From Flavobacterium sp. N2270 (GTDB lineage: Bacteria > Bacteroidota > Bacteroidia > Flavobacteriales > Flavobacteriaceae): a DNA stretch of 64,000 bases. Below the pieces are notes generated by a model. It worked only from the letters and a program-made list of their open reading frames with translations, was not told where the DNA came from and did no database searches. A program made the translations under genes and the position numbers. The stretch is taken from positions 2,480,001-2,544,000 of the forward strand of contig NZ_CP110005.1 in NCBI RefSeq assembly GCF_025947225.1. Reading direction: 5' to 3'. This document shows positions 17,899-27,783 of this stretch, piece after piece (the stretch's first letter is position 1; each line of letters begins with the position of its first letter).

Positions 17899-18942
17899 TT
17901 AAAATGTTGGTCCCTCTATATGGTTGATAGTTTGACCAGTATTAGATTCTAAAAATGATTTAAACTTAGTTCTAATTTCAGGCGTCCAGTTTTGATGATA
18001 GTGTCCTGACATCTCATTAGTGATTATTTCTCCATTAGAACCACGCTTAAACATTCCTCCAACAACACCTTTATCTCCATTAATTAATTTCGCTAAATTT
18101 TGATGAGGTGAAAGTCCTGAAGTCGGGCTTTTAACACTACCTACGACAAATCTCTCTGTTGATGGGTCAAAAACAAATTCAATTGCATTTTTTGGATTAT
18201 AATTTTTAAATTGAGCAACAGATTTAACATTTTTACTAACCTCAAGTACCCCTGCTGTAGGACCTGACCCTGAAAGTGGTGCTTTAGGAGTAGCTGTTTT
18301 GGGGCTTAAAAGTTTTTTAGCTCCTTTATAACCTGATTTTAATAATCTTGGTAAACTAGTAAGTGCAGCTCCACCTTCAACTAACATAACTATTTCTAAT
18401 TGTCTCTGAACCGCTTTATCTCCACTAACTAACTCTACAAAGAATTGTTCCCACCAGCCTTGACCTTCTGGTTCGAGTCCTTTATTAACTTTGAATTCAT
18501 TTAACTTAATTCCTTGTAAATTTCCTTGTAAATGCAAAATTTGACCAGGGTAAATTTTGTTAGGGTCTTCAATAAAAGAGTTGTATTTAATAATATCATT
18601 TAATGCAACACCAGTTGATTTAGAAATTATCGACAAATTATCTCCAGGCTGAACGATAAAAATTTTAGCTCTAAAATCTTTTGCATTTATTAATTCAATC
18701 TCTTCAAGTCCTTCAAGTTCAATTGCGTGAATCACTTTATTACCACTAAAACTATATGGAGTATAGTGAGGGTATTTATGTGTCAACGGGTCAACTGCAA
18801 AAAACCTACCCACTCGTGGGTCGTGCATTCTAAAAGTATAATTTAAAGAGTTTCCTTCTCCTTTTAGTTCGTCGTCTTTCTCCTGTCCTTGGAAGCCATA
18901 ACGGTAGGCACTGCTTGAGCCGTGTCGGTTTGGCACGAGCAT
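17899..18942 (-). CDS. Orphan RHS tip T8: LysM plus probable Ntox43-type toxin
   Basis: 347 residues from the common MLVPN start (the frame is open 29 codons further, to 19029, because the leader has lost one base). Order: RHS QGQE core (1-54), LysM domain (about 92-140; KIFIVQPGDNLSIISKSTGV, then IYPGQILHL), linker, C-terminal toxin domain (about 240-347) with NAIEFVFDPSTERFVVG, HQNLAKLINGD, VVGGMFKRG and SGHYHQNWTPEIR. The last motifs recall the polymorphic toxin type 43 family. A LysM module inside an RHS tip would bind peptidoglycan. The partner is cytosolic. Confidence 0.75.
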   Translation of the reverse strand: MLVPNRHGSSSAYRYGFQGQEKDDELKGEGNSLNYTFRMHDPRVGRFFAVDPLTHKYPHYTPYSFSGNKVIHAIELEGLEEIELINAKDFRAKIFIVQPGDNLSIISKSTGVALNDIIKYNSFIEDPNKIYPGQILHLQGNLQGIKLNEFKVNKGLEPEGQGWWEQFFVELVSGDKAVQRQLEIVMLVEGGAALTSLPRLLKSGYKGAKKLLSPKTATPKAPLSGSGPTAGVLEVSKNVKSVAQFKNYNPKNAIEFVFDPSTERFVVGSVKSPTSGLSPHQNLAKLINGDKGVVGGMFKRGSNGEIITNEMSGHYHQNWTPEIRTKFKSFLESNTGQTINHIEGPTF

Positions 18943-19051
18943 TCCAAAAGTAGGGTAGTCATTAGTTGCAAAATAGGTTATAAGAACGTGGTGTAAATAT
19001 ATGAATTTTAATAAAAAACAGAACACCATTTTACTTTGATGTTCTGTTTTT
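18943..19051 (-). repeat. Cassette leader repeat before T8
   Basis: Common leader unit. It lacks one base compared with most copies (GGTTATAAG instead of GGTGTATAAG), which fuses the leader in frame to the tip. The leader before T6 has the same change. Confidence 0.85.
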
Positions 19052-19184
19052 ATATTTAAAAGCCTTTAGTAAAACTTTATTATTTAGGTTATAACCACTG
19101 TTTACAAGCAAAAACCAAAACCTGCCCTGAGCTTGATGAAGGGTTGGTGCCCTTTTGTGGTGGTTTAAAGTAGCGAGTACTCTG

Positions 19185-19592
19185 CTAGTACTCGGAGTAA
19201 ACTACGATTGGAGGTAAATCGCTTAAAACTTCAACACATTCATTAATAGAGAAAATCCCGTAATGTTTAATAGAGTCACTATCTCCCCCACCGCTAAAAA
19301 AATCTTTTGATAATTTTTTTATTTCAGAATAATAAGATGAATTAAATATTTCATAAAAAACATACCCATTTTCATTTTTAGCATCAAGTTCTTCCCAATA
19401 CTCAAGTAAATTAGACTCATCATTTACTCTATATGATTCAAATCTTTCAAATTTTAATAAAATTTTAATGTTATTTGATTTTAAAGTAATTGTAAGTTCT
19501 GAATCATAAACAATACTCTCAACGAATATATCTTTTAATTGCAAAACATCTAAACTTTCAATTTTCCATATTTTAATATTATTCACTATCAT
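19185..19592 (-). CDS. Putative immunity protein I7
   Basis: 135 residues from ATG 19592 (MIVNNIKIWKIESLD), which overlaps the end of T7 by 14 bases. The open frame continues to 19679, but that part lies inside T7. Acidic, cytosolic, no recognised family. The tight overlap with the toxin gene indicates translational coupling, as usual for toxin-immunity pairs. Confidence 0.6.
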   Translation of the reverse strand: MIVNNIKIWKIESLDVLQLKDIFVESIVYDSELTITLKSNNIKILLKFERFESYRVNDESNLLEYWEELDAKNENGYVFYEIFNSSYYSEIKKLSKDFFSGGGDSDSIKHYGIFSINECVEVLSDLPPIVVYSEY

Positions 19593-20622
19593 ATCTAATT
19601 TTTTGTTTTTGTCCACTATTGCCTCTAGCAGGGTTAATTTGAATTGTGGGACTTGAACTTGTTCCAGGAGCATTACCACTACTACCGCTTCTAACTGTTA
19701 CAGAATTACCATTAGGTAATGTTCCTGTGTAACCTTTAAATTTACTACCTGTAATTGATTTTATATTTGAAATGCCTTCTAAAGAATTGAATTCCTCAAC
19801 AGCTTTGTTATAATTACCTGTCCTGCTATAAGTTACTTCTGGCCCTGTTGTTTTTGGAGAAACTAATTTTGAACTTTTTACTAAGTCATTTGTAGTTATT
19901 CTCGGTGGCTTAGTGCTTTTTACGTTGGCTACTTTTGTTGCACTACCTTGAAGAGGAATAGCTAAAACAGCTATGGTTATTCCAAATTCTTCTAAATCTT
20001 GAAGGTTTTCAATATTATCAGGAGCCATGTCATCTCTCATTGAAAGTGCAAAAGCTCTAGTTACAGCATTATGTCCAAATTTAGTTGTATTAACAGGGTC
20101 TCCTTTCAGAATATAACTCCAATCATCTGTAAATTTCCCATCAATAGTACTCTTAGTATAATCATATGCGGCAGAAGGTACTAATGCCCCATTCCCTATT
20201 TCTTCATAAAAAGGGATTACCTGACTAGAAACCTTGCCGTCAAGGACATAACCTACTAATGTCCTTGCATAATGCTTACCTGCTATTTCGAAGTTAACAT
20301 CTTGATTGATTTTGACACTTGTATGAGTCACAAATCTCTCACCATCACCTCCAGTAGTAATCGAAAGGGTTACAATTTTCTCTTCCTGCCCTTCTAATTC
20401 TCCAAATTGAATTACTTTGTTACCCGAAAAAGAATATGGGCTATAATAAGGATATTTACCTGTCAACGGGTCAACCGCAAAAAACCTACCCACTCGTGGG
20501 TCGTGCATCCTAAAGGTATAATTCAAAGAATTTCCTTCGCCTTTAATTTCATTGTCCATTTCCTGTCCTTGGAAGCCGTAACGGTAGGCAGAGCTTGAGA
20601 CGTGGCGGTTTGGTACGAGCAT
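19579..20622 (-). CDS. Orphan RHS tip T7, possible RNase-type toxin
   Basis: 347 residues. RHS core of the QGQE type (MDNEIKGEGN variant), a unique pre-toxin region (residues 78-230) and a basic C-terminal domain of about 90 residues: KAVEEFNSLEGISNIKSITG, FKGYTGTLPNGNSVTVRSG and a terminal GQKQKIRYDSE. The TLPNG-sVtVR...IRY pattern is common at the ends of CDI/RHS toxins thought to be RNases. I cannot identify catalytic residues with certainty. Coupled to I7. Confidence 0.7.
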   Translation of the reverse strand: MLVPNRHVSSSAYRYGFQGQEMDNEIKGEGNSLNYTFRMHDPRVGRFFAVDPLTGKYPYYSPYSFSGNKVIQFGELEGQEEKIVTLSITTGGDGERFVTHTSVKINQDVNFEIAGKHYARTLVGYVLDGKVSSQVIPFYEEIGNGALVPSAAYDYTKSTIDGKFTDDWSYILKGDPVNTTKFGHNAVTRAFALSMRDDMAPDNIENLQDLEEFGITIAVLAIPLQGSATKVANVKSTKPPRITTNDLVKSSKLVSPKTTGPEVTYSRTGNYNKAVEEFNSLEGISNIKSITGSKFKGYTGTLPNGNSVTVRSGSSGNAPGTSSSPTIQINPARGNSGQKQKIRYDSE

Positions 20623-20733
20623 ACCAAAAGTAGGGTAGTCATTAGCTACAAAATAGGTGTATAAGAACGTGGTGTAAATATATGAATTTTAATAAAAAAC
20701 AGAACACCATTTTACTTTGATGTTCTGTTTTTA
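20623..20733 (-). repeat. Cassette leader repeat before T7
   Basis: Common leader unit with the AACAGAACACC/TGATGTTCTGTT hairpin. The spacer that follows (20734-20876) is almost identical to the one after the T8 leader. Confidence 0.85.
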
Positions 20734-20880
20734 TATTTAAAAGCCTTTAGTAAAACTTTATTATTTAGGTTATAACCACTGTTTACAAGCAAAAACCAAA
20801 ACCTGCCCTGAGCTTGATGAAGGGTTGGTGCCCTTTTGTGGTGGTTTAATGTAGTGAGTGCTCGGCGTGTGCTCAGCTTT

Positions 20881-21225
20881 TTATCTAATCAGTTCACTCA
20901 TAATAATACATCCATTTTTCTCATTAATTGTTATTTCAACACCGTTTTTATTATATGCCAATAAATCTTGTTTTTCACTCAAGTAAATTGAAGTATAATA
21001 ATTTCTTTTATGCAATTTACTTATTTCACTTATTTGCCATTTAAATTCACCATTTAGATTATATCCAAAAATATTTCGGTCAGAATCAAAGTCATCATAA
21101 TTAAGAATAAGAACTATAACATTATTAAGTATTAAAAAATCTTTAATTGATGACTGAACAGTTATTAATAACTCATTATTATGAAATAATTTATTTCCTT
21201 TTATATTTATCATTTCCTTATCCAT
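20881..21225 (-). CDS. Putative immunity protein I6
   Basis: 114 residues, cytosolic, beta-rich by eye (alternating hydrophobics, FGYNLNGEFKWQISEIS). It begins immediately after the T6 stop codon (no intergenic base). No family recognised. Immunity role inferred from position. Confidence 0.6.
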   Translation of the reverse strand: MDKEMINIKGNKLFHNNELLITVQSSIKDFLILNNVIVLILNYDDFDSDRNIFGYNLNGEFKWQISEISKLHKRNYYTSIYLSEKQDLLAYNKNGVEITINEKNGCIIMSELIR

Positions 21226-22206
21226 TTATTCTATTGGCACTGATTTCCCATAATTTATTTTACCTTCTAATACTTCTATTTGATAGCCACCTCCATTAGT
21301 TTTAAATTGCTTTACTGCAGATGCTTCTCCAACTCTTATGGTTGAATTAGCACCAATTGTAACAGGTGTTACTTGAGTTGGTAAATGCTTTAGTGAAAAC
21401 TTATCCTTTAATTGAACAGCAGTTAGCCCTTCAATTTCTTTAGCTGTTGTTACCCATGCACCTTCAACATTGTTTGGTCCTGACAACCTTACAAGATTTT
21501 TAATTTCTTTAGGAGCTTTTATTAGACCTAAAGTTACATTTGCCTTATAGGGTGGGAAATATCCTGCTTCAACAAACGATTCATTTACTACGTTTGAATC
21601 CTCAAATTTACCTGTCCAATTTTTTTGTGGAATTATTTTTCCAACAGCATAACCTGCACCCTCTGCAAGAATTCCTAAAATAACAATTTTGGTTTTTTCA
21701 GCAGTATTATTATATCTTCGTTGAGCCTCTTCAAGATCTCCTTTTGACATCGCCTCATTCGCTCTATCGCCTTCATTAAGTGCTTCTAAAAGAGAACCTC
21801 CCATGATAAGCTTAAATCCAAAACCTCTTAAAAAAACTGCATCTAATATTGCTGCTTCAGTTAGAACCATCAATTTCCCAGCTTTTTTTAAATCACCTGC
21901 ACGATATTTTATATTACGGGTTTTCAACATATGTTCAGTTTGCCTGTTATATGTTGCTTCATTTTCTTCAAGACCTTCAAGTTCAACAAATGCAATAACC
22001 TTATTCCCACTAAATTGATATGGGGTATACCAAGGATAATCTTTTTCAAGAGGGTCAACCGTAAAAAACCTTCCCACTCTCGGGTCGTGCATTCTAAAAG
22101 TATAATTTAAAGAATTTCCTTCTCCTTTTAGTTCGTCGTCTTTCTCTTGCCCTTGGAAACCGTAACGGTAGGCTGTGCTTGAGCCGTGGCGGTTTGGTAC
22201 GAGCAT
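21226..22206 (-). CDS. Orphan RHS tip T6
   Basis: 326 residues from MLVPN (frame open to 22293 through the leader). RHS QGQE core, then a pre-toxin block shared with T3 (YNRQTEHMLKTRNIKYRAGD, then helices with alanine-rich repeats), then a C-terminal domain with GAWVTTAKEIEGLTAVQLKD, HLPTQVTPVTIGANSTIRVG and TNGGGYQIEVLEG. I have seen this GLT..Q.KDKF..LP...GGG.Q arrangement in hemagglutinin/RHS tails but cannot assign an activity. Confidence 0.7.
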   Translation of the reverse strand: MLVPNRHGSSTAYRYGFQGQEKDDELKGEGNSLNYTFRMHDPRVGRFFTVDPLEKDYPWYTPYQFSGNKVIAFVELEGLEENEATYNRQTEHMLKTRNIKYRAGDLKKAGKLMVLTEAAILDAVFLRGFGFKLIMGGSLLEALNEGDRANEAMSKGDLEEAQRRYNNTAEKTKIVILGILAEGAGYAVGKIIPQKNWTGKFEDSNVVNESFVEAGYFPPYKANVTLGLIKAPKEIKNLVRLSGPNNVEGAWVTTAKEIEGLTAVQLKDKFSLKHLPTQVTPVTIGANSTIRVGEASAVKQFKTNGGGYQIEVLEGKINYGKSVPIE

Positions 22207-22316
22207 ACCAAAAGTAGGGTAGTCATTAGTTGCAAAATAGGTTATAAGAACGTGGTGTAAATATATGAATTTTAATAAAAAACAGAACACCATTTTACAT
22301 AGATGTTCTGTTTTTA
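22207..22316 (-). repeat. Cassette leader repeat before T6
   Basis: Common leader unit with the one-base deletion also seen before T8. Confidence 0.85.
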
Positions 22317-22357
22317 TATTTAAAAGCCTTTAGTAAAACTTTTATTATTACTCTTTA

Positions 22358-22418
22358 CCACGCAAAAGGATTCGCGCGGTTGGGGTTATCGTTGCGTTGA
22401 TAAATCCGAGCCATCGGG
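22358..22418 (-). repeat. Variant REP element (downstream of I5)
   Basis: A diverged copy of the cassette REP: ACGCAAAAGGATTCGCGCGG, then TATCGTTGCGTTGATAAATC and GAGCCATCGGG. It lies directly after I5 like the other copies, but the first palindromic half is altered. Confidence 0.55.
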
Positions 22419-22423
22419 TTATT

Positions 22424-22837
22424 TTATTTGTTTTTTAATCTTTGAGCTTTTATATAAGTATTCTCACTATCAAAAGTTAACTGAATTATATGTTGTGTTT
22501 TAAATTCTTGAATAGTATCAATATAAAAATCATAATATCCATCAAACCTTGCGTCTTCACAATTTCTTATTTCAATCATTAAACTATCTCTTTTTCTTAC
22601 TATTTCATAATCACTGGATATAAAATTATTATTAGCGTCTTCTAATTTTGTTAGCCATAAATGGTCGTCCTTTTCAAAACCAATTAAGTATTGACCATCG
22701 TCACCTATATTTTCTTTCTTATGGTAAAACTCTATAACTTGCCATTCTCCTTTTAAATATTCAAAATGCTTTTTATTTTTAACGGAACAAGATGTAAGAA
22801 AAAATATAGAAAAAATATATAAATATTTTGTTTTCAT
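22424..22837 (-). CDS. Putative lipoprotein immunity protein I5
   Basis: 137 residues with a lipoprotein signal (FSIFFLTSC; Cys at residue 17) followed by a small beta-barrel-like domain (LKGEWQVIEFYHKK, QYLIGFEKDDHLWLTK) resembling lipocalin-type lipoproteins. It follows T5 by three bases. A lipoprotein antidote implies that T5 acts in the periplasm or on the cell surface. Function inferred from position. Confidence 0.65.
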   Translation of the reverse strand: MKTKYLYIFSIFFLTSCSVKNKKHFEYLKGEWQVIEFYHKKENIGDDGQYLIGFEKDDHLWLTKLEDANNNFISSDYEIVRKRDSLMIEIRNCEDARFDGYYDFYIDTIQEFKTQHIIQLTFDSENTYIKAQRLKNK

Positions 22838-22840
22838 AAT

Positions 22841-23899
22841 CTATTTTTTATCGGTATTACATGGAATGCATTGATTCTCTCCACTTTCATTACCTTGTTT
22901 GTTTTCTTCGATTTTCTTAAGCAGTAATTTTGTGTTTGCAAGTCTTAAAGTTGCTACAGGTGAAGAAACTTCATTTATTATTCTTTCAGCTGTTTTTCTT
23001 ATCTCAATTCCCTCATTACCATTTCCTCCAAACATAACAATATTTGCAATATCTGTTAAATCATTCAAATTTTGATTCTCTTTTTTGATAATTCCTTGGC
23101 TTATAGCTTTGTCAATATCATTTAAAACTTGTGATACAATTGATGTATTTGAATTTAAAACCTCTCCAGTGAAGCCATCTTTCATTTCCCAAGACCTTGT
23201 TTGTTTATCAAATGCCTGTTTATCGTCAAACATTGCTTTGGTATCAAGGAAATCTTTAACTCCTTTATATATGTCAAATACAATTAAAACTGCTAACCCC
23301 ATCCCTTTAGCAGGTAAAGGGGTTGATTGATAAGTTTTTCCATAAGAGCCGTTTGATTTAAAATCACCTCCTTTATATTTGCTTCTTCTATCTATTTCTC
23401 CACTTCTAGTGCGTTTTACTTCTTTTAATTTTTCATAGCTATTATCTCTCAACGCATCGTCACTGTTAGCGGTAAAGTTATCTGCATTATTATATTGTTT
23501 TGTATAAAAAACACTTTCAGACAATGCTCCATTAGCTCCTAATCCAAAAATAGGGTTATTTTGTTTAAATACTTTTTGAAAATTATCATTATAATTTTCT
23601 AATTTAAAATACAATCTCCCTGATTGAAATTCAATTCTCGCTTCATGAAAACTTAAATATTCTAGTCCCTCTAATTCCATACCATCAATAACTCTATTTT
23701 CACTAAATGAATATGGGCTATTGTGTGGGTACTGTTTTGTCAACGGGTCAACACTCAAAAACCTCCCCACTCGTGGGTCGTGCATTCTAAAGGTATAATT
23801 TAGAGAATTTCCTTCTCCTTTTAGTTCGTCATCTTTTTCTTGTCCTTGGAAGCCATAACGGTAGGCAGAGCTTGAGCCGTGCCTATTTGGTACGAGCAT
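22841..23899 (-). CDS. Orphan RHS tip T5
   Basis: 352 residues. RHS QGQE core (ends GRFLSVDPL), a Lys/Asn-rich pre-toxin region, a hydrophobic segment ([19 protein letters not shown]) near residue 200, and a helical C-terminus ending in CIPCNTDKK, a Cys-x-x-Cys close to the terminus. No catalytic motif is recognised. The lipoprotein partner suggests an envelope target. Confidence 0.7.
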   Translation of the reverse strand: MLVPNRHGSSSAYRYGFQGQEKDDELKGEGNSLNYTFRMHDPRVGRFLSVDPLTKQYPHNSPYSFSENRVIDGMELEGLEYLSFHEARIEFQSGRLYFKLENYNDNFQKVFKQNNPIFGLGANGALSESVFYTKQYNNADNFTANSDDALRDNSYEKLKEVKRTRSGEIDRRSKYKGGDFKSNGSYGKTYQSTPLPAKGMGLAVLIVFDIYKGVKDFLDTKAMFDDKQAFDKQTRSWEMKDGFTGEVLNSNTSIVSQVLNDIDKAISQGIIKKENQNLNDLTDIANIVMFGGNGNEGIEIRKTAERIINEVSSPVATLRLANTKLLLKKIEENKQGNESGENQCIPCNTDKK

Positions 23900-24004
23900 A
23901 CCAAAAGAAGGGTAGTCATTAGCTACAAAATAAGTGTATAAGAACGTGGTGTAAATATATGAATTTTAATAAAAAACAGAACACCAAAATGGCGTTCTGT
24001 TTTT
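23900..24004 (-). repeat. Cassette leader repeat before T5
   Basis: Common leader unit. The hairpin loop is shorter here (AGAACACCAAAATGGCGTTCTG), with compensating changes in the stem, as if the hairpin is maintained. Confidence 0.85.
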
Positions 24005-24038
24005 ATATTTAAATGTGCTTTTGCTTTATTTACTTTGT

Positions 24039-24093
24039 GGGCACGGAAAACATTTCCGCGCTATCGTTGCGGTGATAAATCCGAGCCATCGGG
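24039..24093 (-). repeat. Inter-cassette REP element (downstream of I4)
   Basis: Bipartite palindrome GGCACGGAAAACATTTCCGC ... ATCCGAGCCATCGGG directly after I4. Confidence 0.75.
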
Positions 24094-24099
24094 TTAATA

Positions 24100-24552
24100 T
24101 TATCTGTTGTTTCGATTATTTAATATTAAATTGATTATTTCTGAACTAATCTTATTTTCTTTTAAAATTTGTACAGATTCTTTTGAAGAAAAAGTGTTAG
24201 GATTATTTTTAAAAATACAATCCTCTTTTAAAAAAACAAAACCTTCATTATAACATATCCAAAATTCTTCTGATTTATTTGTTAAAATATTTATTCCTCC
24301 TAAAGTTTTTCTATTTTTTAATAAAAGTCTACTTATTTCGTAATCATAAGTAATTGTATCAACATCATAAAATACAGCAAAACAAAAATCTAAAAAATTA
24401 CCTTTATTATCATTTAAAATTGCTTCATTACCAGAACCAAAAATGTTAATGTTTGAAAATGATATTATTAGTGTTCTATCAATAAGCTTAATCTCACCTA
24501 TAAAAGCTTCTGCACAATTTATTCTATATACTTCTTCTAAAATTTTATACAT
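24100..24552 (-). CDS. Putative immunity protein I4
   Basis: 150 residues, acidic, without signal peptide, so cytosolic. Its ATG shares a base with the T4 stop codon (overlap at 24552), indicating translational coupling. No family recognised. Confidence 0.6.
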   Translation of the reverse strand: MYKILEEVYRINCAEAFIGEIKLIDRTLIISFSNINIFGSGNEAILNDNKGNFLDFCFAVFYDVDTITYDYEISRLLLKNRKTLGGINILTNKSEEFWICYNEGFVFLKEDCIFKNNPNTFSSKESVQILKENKISSEIINLILNNRNNR

Positions 24553-25574
24553 TATTTATCAATTTTTTCTAATACAATTTCATTTACATTACCAGTAAGA
24601 GGAGAACCATCATTTTTAACCATTCCTTCACTACTTAACCCTCTCGTTCTTGATATTTCTCTAAAACCCTCTGGAGTTGCTCCATCCCATATTTCGCTAA
24701 AATTTTGGTTTTTAAATTGCCCTTTAATTGTCATTTTACCTCCAGGCTTAATACTATTTTCAACCTCTTTCATAAATGGAGCCATCGGGTTCTCAACTAA
24801 CATTTCATCAACAGAATTTCGTTCGAAATGCATTCCGAAATTAGCAACATCATCAGCAATACCATCCAACGACTGAATATCAAAATTTATATAACCTTTT
24901 GTACCAAAACGCCCTCCCATTAAATCAACTTTTATAACATTTTTAAGTTTCAAAGTACTAAGCTCTCCAATACCAAATAATGTCCCTACTCCATCTATAA
25001 GCCTCATGCCATCCTCAAAACTTACGTTTCCAGTACTACTATGTGTAGACTCCATAGTAAATCCTTTCGACCATGAAAAACCATAATTAGGTATATCAAC
25101 TCTAGTTTTATATCCATCGTCGTATAGCATATCTCCATAGCCAAAAGAAGAACCTCCTATTATTGATTGAAAAAGTGAAGTAAATAAAAAGGTTAAACCA
25201 TCAATTGAAGCTTCAGGCATTTCTACAAAAACACCATTAGTTATTTTCATTTTTATATCTTTCTCAGCTTGAACTGCTTGTGCTTGTACACCACCTTGGG
25301 AAGTCATCCACATATTGAATCTGTAATCTTCTCCTTCTAGCCCCTCTAATTCTCTTGAAGCAATGGGTGAATTACTACTAAATTGGAAAGGAGTCATATA
25401 TGGATATTTTGATGTCAACGGGTCAACCGCAAAAAACCTACCTACTCTAGGGTCATGCATTCTAAAGGTGTAGTTTAAAGAGTTTCCTTCGCCTTTTATC
25501 TCATCATCTTTCTCTTGTCCTTGGAAGCCGTATCTGTAAGCGTCACTACTACCGTGGCGGTTCGGTACGAGCAT
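24552..25574 (-). CDS. Orphan RHS tip T4, methyltransferase-like domain
   Basis: 340 residues. RHS QGQE core, pre-toxin region, then from about residue 205 a domain that reads like a class I SAM-dependent methyltransferase: KVDLMGGRFGTKGYINFDIQ (nucleotide-loop region), MLVENPMAPFMKEVENS and SIKPGGKMTIKGQFKN (the LKPGG-type strand). The usual GxGxG loop is degenerate. If correct, the toxin would modify a cytosolic substrate, in line with its cytosolic partner. Tentative. Confidence 0.65.
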   Translation of the reverse strand: MLVPNRHGSSDAYRYGFQGQEKDDEIKGEGNSLNYTFRMHDPRVGRFFAVDPLTSKYPYMTPFQFSSNSPIASRELEGLEGEDYRFNMWMTSQGGVQAQAVQAEKDIKMKITNGVFVEMPEASIDGLTFLFTSLFQSIIGGSSFGYGDMLYDDGYKTRVDIPNYGFSWSKGFTMESTHSSTGNVSFEDGMRLIDGVGTLFGIGELSTLKLKNVIKVDLMGGRFGTKGYINFDIQSLDGIADDVANFGMHFERNSVDEMLVENPMAPFMKEVENSIKPGGKMTIKGQFKNQNFSEIWDGATPEGFREISRTRGLSSEGMVKNDGSPLTGNVNEIVLEKIDK

Positions 25575-25685
25575 TCCAAAAGAAGGGTAGTCATTAGCTA
25601 CAAAATAAGTGTATAAGAACGTGGTGTAAATATATGAATTTTAATAAAAAACAGAACACCATTTTACTTTGATGTTCTGTTTTTT
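25575..25685 (-). repeat. Cassette leader repeat before T4
   Basis: Common leader unit, followed by the long spacer type ending near 25805. Confidence 0.85.
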
Positions 25686-25862
25686 ATATGTAAAAGCCTT
25701 TAGTAAAACTTTTATTATTTAGGTTAATGCCACTGTTTAAAAGCAAAAACCAAAACCTGCCCTGAGCTTGACGAAGGGTTGGTGCCCTTTTGTGGTGGTT
25801 TAAAGTAGAGAGTGCTTGGGAAAGATTCGAGCGGTAGCGGGGAGTTTGGAGTTCCATTTTAA

Positions 25863-26213
25863 TTAAATTCTTTCATAATATTTTTTTAACCACTCTTTTT
25901 CTTCATTTGCTAATTCTTCATCCATTGGAGTATTTGAATATCTTTCTATAATTTCAATTGCTTCATTTTTTACTTGGTTATTAGGACATCCGTATGAAAT
26001 AACAAAATGTGCTGCCCACAAGTTTACATTATATTGATATTCTTGAAAAAAAAGAATAAATTCATCATCTTTTTTTTCTTTAAAAAAATTTGATGCAATT
26101 TCAATCAAAGTTTTATATCCTTCCATATTATTAGAATTTACATTTGAAGGTCTTATGTTTTCAAAATAATTTGATTTACACTGAAATAAGAATTGTGTTC
26201 CTAAACTACTCAT
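25863..26213 (-). CDS. Putative immunity protein I3
   Basis: 116 residues, helical, cytosolic. NLWAAHFVISYGCPNNQVKN followed by EAIEIIERY recalls small helical-repeat (DUF2019-like) immunity proteins. It starts 3 bases after the T3 stop. Immunity role inferred from position. Confidence 0.6.
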   Translation of the reverse strand: MSSLGTQFLFQCKSNYFENIRPSNVNSNNMEGYKTLIEIASNFFKEKKDDEFILFFQEYQYNVNLWAAHFVISYGCPNNQVKNEAIEIIERYSNTPMDEELANEEKEWLKKYYERI

Positions 26214-26215
26214 AA

Positions 26216-27235
26216 TTATTCATCAATTTTTGTTATTTTTACACCACTACTGTTTTTTGGAATTCCATCAACAACACTTTCAGAAACTCCTCCTGAAGTT
26301 TTACCTCCAGGTACAAAATTTTCATTTGCGCCAACTTCTTTTCCAGATGGTTTTCTTACATTTAATTGTTTTGCTAAATCATCATTAATATCTATCCTAA
26401 TTAAATCACCTTTTAAAAAATCTGGGTCATTTATTCCAAGTTTTTTTGCAATCTCTTTTCTGGACAACCCTTTTGATAAAAGTTCATCAATTTCTTTAGC
26501 TGGAGCAATAAACGTCTCAGCTGGATTTCCAAATGTAGTTGAGTTTGGATATTTTTCAAGCATTTTAGAAGAAATAAGTTTTGACCCACTTTTATTAAAT
26601 TTTGCCGCAACAGTTATTATGTTACCAACACCTCTTGCAGCTTGTCCTCCAACCACTTCAATAATTGCACCTTTCGATAATTCTTGAACTTCTTTTTCGT
26701 ATTGTTCAGCAAGCTTAATATCCCCTTCAGCTCTAGCTTCACGAGCTTTTTCAGATTTATTCATAGCTGAAGATAAATCTCCCATTGCATATGCGGCAGA
26801 AGAAAACCCTATTACCCTTAAAGTTGTACTAGTTACTTGACCGCCAGTAAATGTATAGTCTGCTACCAATAATAAAGTTATTGCTGAACCTACAGCCATA
26901 ATTTTACCACCTTTTCTCAAATCTCCTTTTTGATATTTAATATCTCTCGTAGCCAACATATGCTCGGTTTGCCTATCATAATTTGCACCATGTTCTTCAA
27001 GTCCCTCAAGTTCTACTGCATGGATTACTTTGTTCCCACTAAAACTATAAGGAGTATACCAAGGGTATTCTTTTGTCAACGGGTCAACCGCAAAAAATCT
27101 TCCCACTCTTGGGTCGTGCATTCTAAAAGTATAATTTAACGAGTTTCCTTCGCCTTTTAGTTCGTCGTCTTTCTCTTGTCCTTGGAAGCCGTAACGGTAG
27201 GCAGCGCTTGAGCCGTGGCGGTTTGGTACGAGCAT
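26216..27235 (-). CDS. Orphan RHS tip T3
   Basis: 339 residues. RHS QGQE core; pre-toxin block shared with T6 ([20 protein letters not shown]); a hydrophobic stretch ([16 protein letters not shown]); and a C-terminal domain with [40 protein letters not shown] and [20 protein letters not shown]. The same pre-toxin with different ends in T3 and T6 indicates exchange at a second, internal joint. Activity not assigned. Confidence 0.7.
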   Translation of the reverse strand: MLVPNRHGSSAAYRYGFQGQEKDDELKGEGNSLNYTFRMHDPRVGRFFAVDPLTKEYPWYTPYSFSGNKVIHAVELEGLEEHGANYDRQTEHMLATRDIKYQKGDLRKGGKIMAVGSAITLLLVADYTFTGGQVTSTTLRVIGFSSAAYAMGDLSSAMNKSEKAREARAEGDIKLAEQYEKEVQELSKGAIIEVVGGQAARGVGNIITVAAKFNKSGSKLISSKMLEKYPNSTTFGNPAETFIAPAKEIDELLSKGLSRKEIAKKLGINDPDFLKGDLIRIDINDDLAKQLNVRKPSGKEVGANENFVPGGKTSGGVSESVVDGIPKNSSGVKITKIDE

Positions 27236-27346
27236 ACCAAAAGAAGGATAGTCATTAGCTACAAAATAAGTGTATAAGAACGTGGTGTAAATATATGAAT
27301 TTTAATAAAAAACAGAACACCATTTATATTTGATATTCTGTTTTTA
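27236..27346 (-). repeat. Cassette leader repeat before T3
   Basis: Common leader unit with a slightly changed hairpin arm (GATATTCTG). The same variant occurs before T1, and the following spacers of T3 and T1 are almost identical. Confidence 0.85.
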
Positions 27347-27487
27347 TATTTAAAAGCCTTTAGTAAAACTTTATTATTTTAGGTTAATAGCCACTGTTTA
27401 AAAGCAAAAACCAAAACCTGTCCTGAGCTTGACGAAGGGTTGGTGCCCTTTTGTGGTGGTTTAAAGTAGCGAGTGCTCAGAGCTCGG

Positions 27488-27772
27488 TTAAATGATGTAT
27501 TCTTTAGCTAAATCACTTAACTCATTATATATATCAGCTACTTCATCAAGGTTCCATTCTCTAAAATATCTGTTTACTGCTGAATTTGCAGTAAAAAATT
27601 GATTATCATTATTTTCTTTTAATTTTTTATTAGATAAAATTAGTTTTTCTAATAAAAAGGCTTTCTCAATAACACCACAAATATTTGCTCTGACATCAGG
27701 GTTACTAATTACAGCATCATCATCTCTTAATTGGATAAGTTTTTTTATTTTTAAATCAATAATTTCAATCAT
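27488..27772 (-). CDS. Putative immunity protein I2
   Basis: 94 residues, the smallest partner in the array, predicted all-helical and cytosolic. It follows T2 by 11 bases. No family recognised. Confidence 0.55.
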   Translation of the reverse strand: MIEIIDLKIKKLIQLRDDDAVISNPDVRANICGVIEKAFLLEKLILSNKKLKENNDNQFFTANSAVNRYFREWNLDEVADIYNELSDLAKEYII

Positions 27773-27783
27773 TATTTAAGTTT

